Shown: positions 24,133-38,534 of the stretch, one piece after another | Layout of the letters: each line of letters opens with the position of its first letter | Numbering within the stretch: position 1 is the first letter of the stretch | Source: Paramecium sonneborni | Lineage: Eukaryota; Ciliophora; Oligohymenophorea; Peniculida; Parameciidae | Length of the DNA stretch: 64,000 nt | Assembly: GCA_905182985.1 (NCBI GenBank) | Contig: CAJJDN010000004.1 | Coordinates: forward strand, 171,352 to 235,351 | Direction: 5' to 3' | Made by a program: the position numbers and the translations under genes | The notes under the pieces: model-generated | Database searches by the model: none | Told to the model about the DNA's origin: nothing | The model's input: only the letters and a program-made list of their open reading frames with translations

Positions 24133-25759
24133 TCAGATCAATAATAAATTTAAAAGATAGAGATCATTAAAAGACATAGTATGTCTATCTCCTCCAAAGA
24201 GAATCATTTGATTATCGAATATTGCTACTGCATGTCCATCTCGAGCACAAGGTTTTTTACCATTAATAGTATTTTATCCATTTGATAAGGGGAGAAGAAA
24301 TCTATCATATAAATAAAATAATACTTTGAGATAATTTATTATCCAAATTCAGTTAATGTTCCTTTTGTTAATTTTAAATCTTGTTTTGGGTTTCCAATTA
24401 AAATTATTGAAGTTTTTAATTTTTCAGTCACATTACAATCATCTTAAAATAAAGCCCTTTTATTAATTTCAACTTCAAATAGTTTAAGCATAGCTGCTTT
24501 TTTCTTAAGTTTTTCTAATTGTTTTCTTTCTTAAACATGATTAACAGAAGTATTAATTGAAGAGTTATTATTCTTCTAATTTGAATTCTAAGGTAGATTT
24601 TGATTTTTAGAAAAATATGAATACTAAGATTAAGATGAGGGTCTAATTTTTTTTGGTGATGAATTTGGAGACTTTCTTAAACTTAAAGGTTTCTATAAAG
24701 AAGGTAATTTGACAGATCTTCTTTATTTTTAAGGACTTTTATTGTATTTTGTAGGAGAAGGAAGTTCTAATTCTTTTCTTCTAGAAGTATCTTAATTAAT
24801 TGATTTCCATTCTTATTGATTAATACGAAAAATATGTAAATCATCTAATTCCCAAGTAACATCATGTATACCTCCAAAAAGAACTAATTAATTTTAATAA
24901 ACAATTAGTGAATGTCCAGATCTACTCATCGGAATATCATAAAGATTATTAATAGGAATAAAATTCCATTCTTGAGTTGATAAATCAAATGACCATAAAT
25001 CATTATATCTTAGATCCCCATTCTTGCCTCCAAACATATAAAGATTTGAATTATGAATAGCTATAGAACTACCATCTCTAGGTGATGGTTATTTTTCTTT
25101 AGATTTATTTAATTTAATCCAATGGTTTAGATTGAAACTATAAGAATATAAATCATTAGAATGTTTGCAAATATCTGCACAATAAAAGCCACCAAATAAA
25201 ATTAATTAATCATTGTAAACAGTAGCACAATAGTTATCCAATGGTTATGGATATGACTCATTTATTTCTATTTTTTTCCAAATTTAATGATTGACGTCAT
25301 GTACAAATATTTCATTTGTACATATTGAATCAGCTATTTGTCCTCCAAATAAGTAGAGATTGTTTTTGTAAGCACAAAGCGAATGACAACAACGTGGTCC
25401 AGGTTCATATTCACATTTTATATTTTACCAATAGAATGATTCTGCAGTCATATTAAGTTTATAAAAGTCTTACAAGATTCCTAAAGAATACTAATATCCA
25501 CCATATAAATATAAACTAAATAAAGATAGAATAATTACAAGTTTGAATGAATTGCTATTGCACAGTTTGAACGAGGGGTAAGGTTTTTACCTTAAATTTT
25601 ACATTCTTACCATTTAGGGTCTAATTAATCTTAAATAGCTTTTGTCATCAAAGGAATATATTTATACTATGTTTCTTAAACTTATGATTCTGTTGGGCTC
25701 GCTGGACCAAGATTAATTGAATCAATTCGTCTTTATTACTATGACCTGTTTGAATACAT
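24133..25759 (-). CDS. Kelch-repeat protein
   Basis: At least six Kelch beta-propeller blades can be counted, each with the double-glycine and following aromatic/tryptophan pattern: LYLYGGYQYS, NLYLFGGQIAD, QLILFGGFYC, NLYMFGGKNGD, QLVLFGGIHD and, at the end, QMILFGGDRH. Between the fifth and last blade lies an insert of about 150 residues rich in Ser, Pro, Lys and Gln with SPTKYNKSP-like patches, then a short helical segment. Kelch propellers bind partner proteins, often in cytoskeletal or ubiquitin-ligase complexes. Introns at 25516-25538 and 24302-24324 restore the frame, and the second is required to reach the last blade. The unusual disordered insert within the propeller is the notable feature. 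Confidence 0.88.
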
Positions 25760-25969
25760 CAGTTTGAGTAATCACAATTTCACTAAATTAATATTATTGA
25801 TTTGTTTTAAGATGTCTAATAAATGCTTAGTGATAATTGTTTAATATTTAATCATAAATCACATATATTTTAGATTTTGAATCATAAATAAAGATTGTAA
25901 CTAAATAAGAAAGAAATAAATAAATATTTATTGTTTTATATTTAATTTATTTTTAATTCGCATTAGAAA

Positions 25970-26836
25970 ATGATATCTCTCTATTATATTCTAAACTTTG
26001 TTTTAATAGGCATATATCCAATTTCTAGAATATTTAGATTACTAAATTTCTTTATTTTGGATATTCCAGATGAATTAGGTACTACTAGAGAAAACTCAAT
26101 ATTTTATACAATCATGGCATTTACAGTAATTAAATACTTAAGAAGTTATTCTACTCTATAATTTCTAAGCTCACTCTTTTTTACAATAAAAGTTGCATTA
26201 ATAACAAGTTATTTGTTTGTAGATATTAAAATAAGTTTATTATATGCAGGAGCATGTTTAATGATATTTGTTTTATGTAGTGAACCAAAATTCAATGGGA
26301 AAACTAAAATTTAAGATGTTGAAGATATTAAAGAATTTGAAGAATTGGTTGGAGTTAAATTTAGAGATAATGATGAAGGTGATATTATTGAAGAATTAAA
26401 TGAAAGATTTAAAAAGAAATAATAAAGAAAAGAAAAAAGTTAAAAAATTTTAAATTACAAAATCACTGAAATGGTTTTTGCTGAATTTTATGTAGATTGG
26501 GCAGATACTTGTAATTATGTAAAAAAATTAATTTATATTAAGACAAAAGAAATTTGGGCTAATTTCTCATGTAAATATACAACAAAAGGATTGAAATTTA
26601 TTTCTATAAATTTAGCTAAAATACCAAGATTGGCTGAATGTTATAGAATTAATACAAGTGCTATGTCTAGATAACTTCCCACTGTTATTCTTTTTGAAGA
26701 TGGAGAAGAAGCATAACGATTTCCTCCAATTGATGAAAAAACTAATAAAATACCTAAAGTATTAAAATATGGGAAAAAAGAATTGCAAAGTTACTTTGAT
26801 CTAGAAAAACGATATTTAGCTACAAGAGATTTATGA
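25970..26836 (+). CDS. TMX2-like thioredoxin-related transmembrane protein
   Basis: A single-exon gene of 288 residues. Hydrophobic segments fill the first 110 residues (LNFVLIGIYPI, LFFTIKVALITSYLFV, LLYAGACLMIFVL), followed by an acidic lysine-rich linker. A thioredoxin-like domain follows from about residue 165: MVFAEFYVDWADTCNYV, LKFISINLAKIPRLAECY, and QLPTVILFEDGEEAQRFP containing the cis-proline. The order and the VDWADTC site, with one cysteine where thioredoxins have CxxC, match TMX2, an ER membrane protein. A lysine-rich C-terminal end could help ER retention; that is inference. There are no introns. It begins about 210 bases from the Kelch gene start, so the two are divergent. Confidence 0.87.
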
Positions 26837-27530
26837 GTTTATTTATTTTGATTTATTAACTATATTTTTATTAATATATTTCATTTCTTTCCAAGTTTCT
26901 TTAAATTGAATATTAACACTATTTTATAATCTAATTTATTCATTTTCAGAATATAATATGATAATATATTTTCATTTATTATTATATAATCTACTATTTA
27001 GACTTAAAAAAGAAACAACTAAAAATTAAAACAACATAATTTAAAGTAGATAATGTTGTAAACTGCAAAGAAATCAATTTAACTGTTCATTTTCAATTAA
27101 AAATCATTATAAACAATGATAAATTTATATAAAAATGCTAGAATTCAAAAAGGAATTGATCTTTATTGTCATTCAAAATTTAAATAAGGAAAAAATAAAT
27201 GTTTGTGGATTAAAATTTCATGAAATTTTGAAATTAAAAATTAAAGTAAATATGTAGATGTATAAATTTATTTCTAATTTAACAATTTTAAGAAGATAAA
27301 TAAAATTCTGGATTTAGAGAAGAATTTAAAATAATTGGAATAAATAAAAAATAGAAAATAGAGATTACAATTAGAATTGATTATGAATAATTATCGAATC
27401 ATATAAAAATATGCTGAAAAATATAGAAATTAAATTAAAATTAGATTTTGAAATTGAAAATATATCAAGACTTATTAGATTGAATAAAATAATATTTTCT
27501 ATATATTTGATCTATAAATTTGATATTTAA
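26837..27530. other. Convergent intergenic gap
   Basis: About 700 bases of AT-rich sequence between the stops of the TMX2-like gene and the giant surface-antigen-like gene. Lys-, Ile- and Asn-rich open frames exist, but none has a conserved-looking core. Confidence 0.45.
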
Positions 27531-30500
27531 TCAGAAACTGATTTCGTTATCTCCAATAACAGTGAATAATTTTAATGTTTATACCTTTAACTTTGGCTTT
27601 TTGATTAATGGTCTTGTAGCTCTGTCATATATTCTTTTGAGTTACAAAAATTAAGAATAAGTATCTAATCCTAGACAGAATGTTAAGATAACACTAAAGA
27701 GAATAATATTTAACCATCCAAGCATATTGAAAATTTAATTATTACTTAAAATTTCAGGGATACAATAAATTATGAATGATAAAGTATTGAAACTCAAACA
27801 AAATTCAGTGACAATAATTTTATAGTTTTCAAATTGATGTTAAAATGGTTATAATAATAATACATAAATTGCAAATGATGCAGATATGAAGGAAATCAAT
27901 AAAGTTTAGAAAAATGGATTACCTTAAAGTAAGATTAAAGAATAAATAAAACATAACTTTTTAAATAAATTTACAGTATTAAATTATTTATTCCATTAAT
28001 TTCTTCCAATATTTAATCCATCTACTAATACAAATAAGTTTTTCTAAAATACATTTTTTTTTGATAATGATGCATAAAATATCAATATGATAGAAGCATT
28101 TAAAATCAAAGTAGCACAAGCTAAAAGTGAACTATATTTTAATAATGCTGTTTCAGTTTTAAAATTTATTACTTAAAGTAATGCAGAAAATGTTAGATCA
28201 TAATAATTTGATAACACGATCCTAATTAATCCTGAAAAGAAAAAATATTTCATATATGAAAATGAGGTTGAAAAAAGTAATGAATATATTTTCATAGTTA
28301 TCAAATAAAAATATCTCTTAATTTTATTTGGAGTGTCACCCCATCCTATTTTAGGTTTTTTCAGAATATAAGTAATAATTATAGCAATAAGGTAATTTCC
28401 AAAACCTAAAATCAAACATACTAGAAAACTTTAAAAATTAAGTCCAAAATATGCATTTATTCCAAACATATTAAATTTTCCAAAAGCAAATATTTCAGGG
28501 GTTTCTATGTTAAAATAATCCTCAAAAAAAGTATTTATTTTAACAGAATCAAGTAAAGGTTAAATTGTTACAAAACTAAAAACATCAAAATATAAATCTA
28601 AATGATATGGAAAGTTAATATTAATATATCTAATGTAGGATAGTTATTGTAAAACATCAATTAAATTAAATAAGATTTCTAAATTGCCACTTAGAAAAGA
28701 AACAACTGCTAATGACAAAACAGAGTAAATGATAAGTTGGCTTAAAAAAGCAGCACTAGCAGCAACAGATTTAGAACTATCAGATACAACATAAGAGTCA
28801 TTCAGAATTAGATCTTGACTATCTATAAGTAATTTATTATCATATTCATTAACTAGATAAATAGATTTTATTTAGACTTTTAGATTTGGTTTAATAATTT
28901 ATTCTTTGATAGTTAGTGTAATTCTATAAGAGACTTCATTTAATTCATAGGAAATTTGATTGATAGGTACAACACTAAATGAAAAATCAACACTTTATTT
29001 ATTTGTGATAAAAACTTAGATTTAATTTAAAAAATCTTCAGAAGTAACTTAAGGGCTATTTAATTTGACTTTTTCAGAGAAAGTTAACATAACATCTTGA
29101 GTTTATTCAGTTTATTTAGTTAATAAAGTAAGTGTAATTTTAGGATAAACTAGATAATAGCATTCACTGAGAGATTGAATAACTTTGCATCTCCAATTGG
29201 TTTCAATAATGCAATATTAATTACATCCATCTTCGATTTTAATATTACCATCATCACATTCTTCGAAATAGGGGTTTAAAATTCCATCCCCACATTTACT
29301 TTTACAATATGGACCATTCTCATAAAATCCTTCAAGACATTCTATACATTATCCTTAAAAACAATTAAGACAATAGATATCACAAGAATATTCACATTTA
29401 TAACAACCATCATATTCAATATCGTTACCATCATCACAATATTCTTATCCATTAACAATTTTATCACCACATTTAGTTTCACATTCTTCACTTTTTTAAT
29501 TATAATAATAACCTTTAATCGCATTACATTTTTCACAAATAAAGCCATTACAACTATTGCAACCAAGAGGACATTAAATTTTGCAGTCGTAACAACCATC
29601 ATAAGGTAAATAATTACCATCATCACATTCTTCATTAGGTATTTAAATCATTCCATCTCCACAGAATCCCTCACATTCATTTTTAAAGCATTTTTAATAA
29701 AATGTATCCCATATACATTCTTCATTATTAATATCTTTTTTACAACCATCTTAAGTTTTAATTTCTGTACAAGTTTTTAAAATAGTACATCCACCTTCAT
29801 TTTTATTAGTACATCCTTTTAGATAATTTTCACATTCTATATGAGTATTAAATTGAATCGATGCTGTATCACATGATTTTAAAACACATAAATATTAAGG
29901 ATGATCAAACCATTAACATTCATTCATTTATGAATCAAATGTACAAGCATCTTCTAATAATGCATAATCACAAGAAGCTCTTTCCACACATTCATAACCA
30001 TTAGTTGTACATTTAAAATTCTCCATAGCATATTTACATGTTTCATCATTTCTGTATGCATAATCATTACATTACATTTACTTACATCCAATTAATTAGC
30101 ATAATTTATATTCTAAAAATCCTTCACATTCTTCATTACTTTTTAAGTTAGAAGGAGCATTACTACATGTTTTTTCTCTACATCTTCCTTATTCTTTATC
30201 CCAAAAACATGGAATTCCTTAACTGTTAACCTATCCTGTTAAACTACAAGCCTCTTTATTATATTTCTTACAAGCATCTAAACCTTCAAAACATCCATCT
30301 GAATTATTATTGCTTGTACAAATAGACATAGAAAAATATGTTTAGCATGCAGTAGGAGTATACAATCCTAAAGTTGCTGTTTAACATGTCTTTATTAAAC
30401 AACTATTATTTTGCCATTCGCAATCAATTCCATTTTTATCTATTATACATTGTTATTGTATTGTATAATTAATACAATCATCTAATTCAATACAACCTGA

Positions 30501-33500
30501 TAATCCAGAATTCACTGTGCATTTTTTTGACATCTAATTACATTTTAAATGACTATTGTTAATTGAATCTAAAATACTACAATCTAGAGTAAAACATTTA
30601 TTTTTTTCAATACTCCAGTAACATACATTATAAGAGCTATCATAATTACACATTTAATCTATCAAATACAAAGAACATTCAATAAATAAATCTTAACATT
30701 ATCTTAATCCAGGAACAATTGTGCAAGATTTATCTAAATAATAATTTTCACATTCAGATATTGTATCATAATTTTATGATTTTGGAGCACCTGTGCAATC
30801 TTATATACAAACATTATTAGTTTAATCAAATTCACAATGCTTTAACCAAGTTTTACAATCCTATAAACTTGTAGGAGGAACACCAACATAATTATCACAA
30901 GTTCTATTTTCGCATCTTGAATCTATTGAGTTCCATAAACATCCATTATTATCACTATTATAACCAGTATTACAATCAGCCTCTAAATTGAATCTATGAC
31001 AATATAAATAAGTTTCAAATTTTACACATTTGGAATCGATTGGTTCCCACATGCAAAAATTTGTTATAGAATTACATATTGATTCAGTTGTGTAATTATT
31101 ACAGTCTAAAAAAATGCATTAACTTGATGTAGAGTTAGCTACACATTATTTATGATAAGCTTGACATAAAGTATGTGTTAGCCCAGCTTATGATTTAGTT
31201 AGACAATAATCAATGCAACTAGGGTTTTAATTTGTATCCCATTAGCACTTTTGCCCAGTAATTGTAGAAACACATTCCTTATAATAGATATAGTCTGTGC
31301 ATTAAAGTTATTTGTAGGTACATGTAGAAACTTCATATGTTATAGTTTAATTTGGATTCTAAAAAAAGCAATCATTATGAGACAATGGTGGATTTTTAAT
31401 GGTTGAGGAACATGAATTTGTATGAGAACAAGTATTGTTACACCAATAACATTTAGAAACAAAGGTTTGATCATTGTCATAATATCCATAAGCATTTTAA
31501 CAAGTAGATTATGATAAAATTGAAATGCATTTTAAATGAATACATTAACCTATTTAAGAAGAATAGATACAATATACCCAATGATAATTACGACTAATAT
31601 TACAAACATCTGAATTGGTAATATCTGCACAAGATCTAAATTCACAACCTTAGCCATGTCTATAATTGAGTTTGCAAATAGGGCTTAATAATTCACAATC
31701 ATAATTAAGAGTTGCAGTAGTGTTGTAAGAACATCTTATATTTTAAATGCAACCATAACCATATTGCCATTTACAACCATTCCTAAGACATTAATAGATA
31801 TCTGTAAACCCAGTACATGATGGACTAATACAGTATGATGATGAAGCATCTTTTATACAATATCTCACCCATCTATAACATTAATAATTATCAATTGGGG
31901 AAGTAAAATCATTACATGTTCTATATCTACATATTGAACCATTATGAAAGCACTTCTCACCATAAATAGTAATAGAGACATTACATTCAGAGGGTAATCT
32001 ATTCTGAATGTCATAACAATCTCGTAAGTCTACACATGAAACTCCATCATATCTGCATTATTTTGACACATCAAAACACTAATAATCTGAAAATCTTGAA
32101 ATCATAGAACATTCCATAATTCTACAATAATCATCCCAATAACATTGTATACCAACACCTGATACAGAGCATTTCGAGTAGTTTTAAATAGAATCACAAT
32201 AAGGCTTATATCTACAATAATTATAATCTGAATCATATACACAATCATTATAATTAGTATGCATAAAATTACATAAGCTATAACCGTAAGAACCGCAATA
32301 ATATTTATGTTAACATCTACCATATTCATTTTATAAATTTCCTATACAATATTCTGCATGATATTAACATATGTGATGCTACTGAATTCCTTATGTTGAT
32401 ATTGAACTACAATCCTCACTTCCTATGGTTGTACAGATTCCGGTATATAAACATCGAGATCCATTTTATAATACTGTTTTATTACAAGCTAATTCTGATA
32501 AATAAGAACAATCAGTCTTTCTAGTCTCACAACCAGGACCATATGTTCCATTCGAATTTAATTTAAATTAACACTTAAAACCTTATTTCCATCCAAAACA
32601 TTATGATTCATTTTATGCCCATGTATTTGTTTCACATTGTACTTCTGAACATATATTAGTTGATCCATTCCACAAACAATTCTCAAATTTTTAATTTATA
32701 ACACAAGATTATTGATCAGTATATTAATTGCAATTTAATTTTATTTCTATACAAGTAGGTCTTGAAACTGTGCAATTTATATCATAATTTTCACAATTTT
32801 AATTGTTAATTGAATAACTAAATTATAGCGATTCACAATCGATATCTGTACATACTTTCAAGGTGTTATTCCATGTACACTTTTACCCTGATATTGTATA
32901 AGAGCATTAATTAAATAAGTAATCAGAACACAAATTTGATTTTTCTACACAACCAACAATTGGTTTAACAGTGCATTTATTATTCCAAGCATAACATTTT
33001 TAATGTGAATCAAAAAGAGGAGAGTCAGAAGCATCAGAACAAAGCAAATCAGCAGGTCTATCTCTACAACCCATACTATCTGAATCTAAAATACATGAAG
33101 GATTAAATTCATTGCATAAAATATTACTATTTAATGTCGTCGCAGCATTACTACAAATTTTACTTTTACAAGATGATCCATCCCAATAACATTAAGTCCC
33201 ATCATATAAACCATAATTGCATTATCTCTAATTTCCTAAATAAGTACATTATGTAGGCCAATCTTAACAACCATTGCCAGATACTTTTAAAATGCAAGGA
33301 GGTGTTATCAACTTTAGTTTATATTATAAACAATCTTCATTTGTTACATAAGTCAATTCAGCGTCAGAACATTATTTAGCAATACATTAATTAATAGACC
33401 ATTTACATTTTTAACCAGATTTTGTTGTATAACATTATTATTCATAATATTCTTCACATATACTTTTTTTCATTGTACAACCTTTTAAAAGCTTATTTGA

Positions 33501-35024
33501 ACCAAAAACTAAAACATTTACTGTACAATTAGATATCCATTCCTCACATTTACTATTTGTATTATATTCAATTGGAGCTTTAGAACATTATTTATCGATA
33601 CAACCAAATCTTCTCATACATTTATTTCCATTATAATCTTATAAACATGGCACCTAATCAGGTATTGCCTCACATAAATAATCTACACAATTTCCGAGTT
33701 GAGAGCTGTATGTACATTTTTTACTTACGGCTTGACATTTTTCATGAGTATCATATGCAGGGTAAATAAAATTAGTACAAATGAGTTATACACACTTATT
33801 TTAAGACCATTTACACCAATTACCAGCTTTATCAAACTCACAAAATTCTTAATGTTATATCAAATCGCAAGTTTCTGGATAATCTTAACAACCACCTCCA
33901 TATTTTCCTATACATATTCCGAATTTCTTGCATTCACTTTAACCATAACTTTAAGGTGCATATGAACATTATTTAACAAAACATTTATCATCATACCACA
34001 TACATCCTAGTTACTATTATAAATCACAATCAAGTTCTTATTCAAAACCTATACATGTTGATGGTCTATTTTTGCAACCTCCACCTTTAACACTTACACA
34101 ATCCAATTTTTAATCATAACCTTAACATAAATAATAATTTGAATATTCTTGAGAGGCAGTACTACAATTTTTAATTGTACATTATTTTTTATTATAAGCA
34201 CATTTATTATTATTTTCATCAGTAATACATGCTTCTATATTTTAAGCATCTTAACACCTTTTCCTATCTGTACAAGTAACACCATTAGTAGTACATTTAG
34301 ACAAGATCTTTTTACAAGCCTCATCTGTTTATCCTATAAGGTTTTCACATTTTAGGTCTTTACATGATTTTTAATAAGGATTCCAATAACATTTTATCTA
34401 TTGATCTCTATTTGTAATACATTAATTTTCATTCTATTGATCATTGCAACTCTCTCCACTCTCTTAACATCCATATGATTTTTTACTTACTGTACAATAA
34501 GAAATAGCTTATCTACATTCTTAATCAGATTTAAAATATTCTGGTAACAAACTACAATCTGTGATTTTTTTGCAATTTGGAATATTTGAAATATCCCAAC
34601 CACAATATTTTCCATCTTTATTTTTATTTTAACAAGCTGTATTAGTCATATAATCTTCACATTCCTTTACTTCTATACATTTCTCTCCATCACTCACACA
34701 TCTATAAGAAGAGTCAGAACACTAATCTTTCTGAAATATACTACAATCTTGAAATTCAGTGCACTAATTTAAGTGAAATCCACAATTCTCTAATGTATTA
34801 CATTTCTCTTATGGATATATTTTACAATTTGATGGATCTAATTGAGTTATTTTTGTTATATATTCTGTAGCTTCTTTTAGTGAACATTATAAGCCATCCC
34901 ATTTACATATTATTGATTAAGCACATTTTTCTTAATTTCCTAAATGCCCACAAACACATATATTTTATCCCTATTACAGCGATTAAAGTATAAGCAAAAA
35001 TAATAGAGCTTCTTTTATTTACAT
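27531..35024 (-). CDS. Giant cysteine-rich membrane protein, Paramecium surface antigen type
   Basis: About 2,490 residues if unspliced. It starts with a signal peptide (MQIKEALLFLLILQ) followed at once by cysteine-rich sequence. Roughly 1,600 residues then show regular CxxW/YD...C spacing with elements such as CKWDGLQC and the CDNYVGVPPTS type of the PSA repeat, which is characteristic of Paramecium immobilisation antigens. Next come several CDDGN...YDGCY.C units (DUF4215-like). Finally a region with several hydrophobic segments (such as NIILFSVILTFCLGL) ends in a basic cytoplasmic tail. Classic surface antigens are GPI-anchored, so membrane helices plus DUF4215 units suggest a receptor- or channel-like relative. 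No intron is required in the parts I checked; small ones could be missed in so long a frame. Confidence 0.85.
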
Positions 35025-36979
35025 TAATTTTAATAGTTCTAATTAAATATTCTGGTAGAATTAACCCTATTTATCATAGAAATACAAGTCTTTATAAGTA
35101 TCAAGCCTTTTAATATCACTTCAAACATTCTATACTTTGATTCTGTGTATAAATTATACATAACGATAAAAAATATTATAATAATAAACTTTCCGAGCTT
35201 TTAGAATTACTAAAAGATTTCAAAATATACAATTCTTATTGTTTTATTAACAAATTTATTTTCTAATTATTTTTATTAAACATTTTTATAATTCTTCAAT
35301 TCTTTCTACAAAAAAAACCTTGAATTGTTCCTCTTTTTAAAAAATTTTCAAGATATAATCTTAATAAAGTTCATATAAATTCAAAAGCTTATTCAACTTT
35401 TTATTAAAAAACATTTTATTTTTTAAGAAATGAAGAACAATTTATCTTAATTTTTAATAAGCTAAAATATTAAAAAATTAAAACAATATTTCGAATCTAA
35501 AACTTATTATAATGAATAAATCCCACCATTACTTTTCTTGATTAAATTACTCTGATCATATCGATTTATAAACTTTTATCTTTTTAATTGAAATAGTAAT
35601 ATCATAAATATTTTTATGTAGAAATAAAAATAATTACTTAAGCCATAATAAATTCAAATCGAAGAAAAATTAATATATTCTTTTAAAAATTAAATGTAAT
35701 TCAAGAGTATTTCTATTAAATTGAGAATATAATTTAAACAATATTCCTTTTTTTGATTAAATTTTTAATTTATAAATGAAATTCTAACCCTATAAGTCTA
35801 GTTAAAAAAAGGAAAGTTGAAAAACATCCTTTAAATCTTAAAAATTAAAAAAATCGTAATTTCTTTTATTTAAAAATTGTAATTATGAATTAGAAATTGG
35901 CAAAGGTTCAAAACAATAAAATCAAAAAAATAATTATCACATCTATATGCGGTTACATTAAATAAATAAGTCCATTTAAAAGTAAATTCTTTGATTGTTA
36001 AATCTCTATGAGTGAAATTTCTTAAAAATAAAAATTTAATTTAAAAAAATAAAATGATATAGTTGACTGATATTTATCTTAATAACTAAGATATTTTTTG
36101 AGTAAAATACATTATTTTCATCATAGTAGATGATTTATTTCAAAAATATACAAGTATGTTTAAATAGAATAAAGGCTTAAATGTATTTGCATACTTAATT
36201 GCAATCCTAAAAGATTAAATCAATAAGAGTTAAAAGTGTAGTTATTACATAAAGAATATAGCTTAATATAGCTTTTCTTTTAGAATTATGACTATTTCAA
36301 TTACAATAACAAAACTAATTAGAATCAATACATAAGAATATAGTTTAGGCATTTTTATATCTATGAAAATATTTTTTTTAGGATTTATTTCTTAGAATAT
36401 AATGATTTTAAATAAACCTTTAAAAGTTCAACTTGTATTCTATTGAAAAAATAAGGAATATCAGAATTTTTAATCAAAATCTTCACAATACTGACATAAT
36501 ATTTTAAAGAATTCAGAATGAATAAATTTAAATAATTTTAAAACCCTAGCTCAAAATTAATGAAGTGGTCAATGTAGATAAATTTTAGTTCAAGGAAATT
36601 ATAAGTAATAGGAATTATTATTTGAGCAACATTGAATCGTATTGTAAATTTGAGAATATCTTGAATAAATTAATTACTTGCTGACTTAATCCTCAAATGT
36701 AAAGTTTAATTTTAAGTCTTTCTCCTTTGATCAAGTTTTTAATGATATTCCTTTATAGTTGATCTTTCATTTAAATCCACATTTCTATAGATTCATTTTA
36801 ATCTGATAATTACTTTTTTTTTAATTTAAAAAAAAATAAGAATTTGATCTTCAAAATGAAGGCAGGGAAATACATAACACATTATCTGAATATAAAAATC
36901 AATTATAAATAATTATTAGTATTCATAGACTTTATTCAATTTTTTTAAACTCTTGACTATAATAATAAATAAATTAAAA
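35025..36979. other. Two-kilobase intergenic region
   Basis: The longest gene-free stretch. It separates two divergent genes, so it should hold the promoters of the surface-antigen-like gene (left) and the UBX gene (right). I saw no repeat array, hairpin or coding pattern that stands out, only AT-rich sequence. Confidence 0.45.
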
Positions 36980-38503
36980 ATGCAGCCACCTAGCTAAGAT
37001 GAAGAAATAATAAATTTTATGAGTATTACAGGTTGTTCAGACTTTTAAAAAGCATTATCGTATATGCAAATGGCTGACAACAAACTTGATGTATTATAAA
37101 AACTTAATTAGAATGCGATTTAACTCTATATGGATTTTGAAGGAGGCATGAGTTAAAAATCTTAATAGAAAGAATTATAAGAGAAATAATAATAGAGGCC
37201 AGTCATTTAAGAAACTCCAAAAAGTAAAATTTTAACTTATTGATATAGGATAAGTTTAAAGTCTTAATTAAGGTATTCAAAGATAAACATAAGATGTTGC
37301 TTTGGTTGAAAAATATAGAAAGTACTAAGAAGAAAAAAGAGCAAAAGAGGATGGCTTGGTGAAAAAAACTTTCCAAATAGGTGCAAATATTTTTTCCTAT
37401 ATATGTAATATTTAAGTTTTTATATAGTTAAAAATCAACCTAATCATGGAAATGATTTTTTAAAATATCTCTAATAACACTAGATTCAAACAGAAATAAA
37501 TTTTCAACCTGGAAATTTCTAAGAAAAAATTAAAAACGTAAATCAAGAGACAAGGCCTTTGTTAGTCTATTTACATAATAACTAAAATATATAGATATTT
37601 TAGAAGATGTCTAATTGCAAAAACTTTGTTACAAATCTTAATAAAAATTATCTTATACTAGGATTTTTAAACAATTAGCAAGTTTATGAATAATTACCAA
37701 ATAAACCAGAGCCTCCAGCAATTTTAATTTATAAATTAGATATTGTAGATGAAGTTGTTTTAATGGATTAATATACTTTAACAACAGATACTAACTTTGA
37801 AGAATTAGCTTAAAAAATTAAGACAATAAGAGCATAATTTAATAAAGAATATATTTATATAGAAAATATAAAAAAAGAAGTAAATTCTCCTAATTAATTT
37901 AACTTTAATTCTCTTATTTATACCTAATAAAATTTCTATCAAGTTTAGTAATAATAATAATAGCAAGATTAAGTGTAAATTTAAAGATAAAAAGAAATGT
38001 AAAGAGAAAGAGATTTATTAATTTAATCTTAAAAAGAAGCTTATCAATATGCAGAATAATAGGCAATGGAAAAGAAAAGAAAAGATGAAGAATTAAAATT
38101 ATAAGAATAAGCTAAATAATTGGAATAATAAAAAAAAGAAGTATAATAATTTTATTTATTGTTAAAGGAATAAAGATTGTTGAAAAAAGCAACACTTTTA
38201 TCAAATTTACCTGAAGAACCTTAAAATTAATAAGGTATTTCTATTCTATTCCGATTTATAAATGCAACAAGAACAAGAAGATTTAATTTTAACGATAAAA
38301 TTCAAGTAATATATTTTAATATTAAGATATTATTTGATTTTGTATAAAGTTAGGAAGATGAATGCTTTCATGACCCATATGCCGAAATAGACTTGATCTA
38401 AAATTTCCCTAGATTATCATTAAAAGATAAGATTGAATTAACAATAAGTGAAGTTTTTATAGATTCTGAAATGGAATAATTAATTGTAGATGAACAAGAG
38501 TGA
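36980..38503 (+). CDS. UAS/UBX-domain protein, FAF2 (UBXD8)-like
   Basis: Order of parts: a short N-terminal UBA-like helix region (INFMSITGCSDFQKALSYMQ), a glutamine-rich linker, a UAS thioredoxin-like domain (RPLLVYLHNN, NCKNFVTNLNKNYLILGF, PPAILIYKLDIV), a long glutamine-rich coiled coil, and a C-terminal UBX domain (ISILFRFINATRTRRFNFNDKIQ, then FPRLSLKDKIELTISEVFI). This is the FAF1/FAF2 architecture, adaptors that link ubiquitinated substrates to the p97/Cdc48 ATPase, often in ER-associated degradation. The classical FPR motif of UBX is present as FPR in NFPRLSL. Introns lie at 37224-37248, 37405-37427 and 38306-38326. I see no clear membrane hairpin, so FAF1-like is the alternative. 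Confidence 0.87.
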
Positions 38504-38534
38504 TAATTAAATAATCATTTAATAATTATACTTA

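Noticed and set aside
29342..29635. Hydrophobic minus-strand frame rich in Val, Met and Ile
   Set aside because: It overlaps the cysteine-rich CDDGN units of the surface-antigen-like gene in another frame; the cysteine frame is the coding one.
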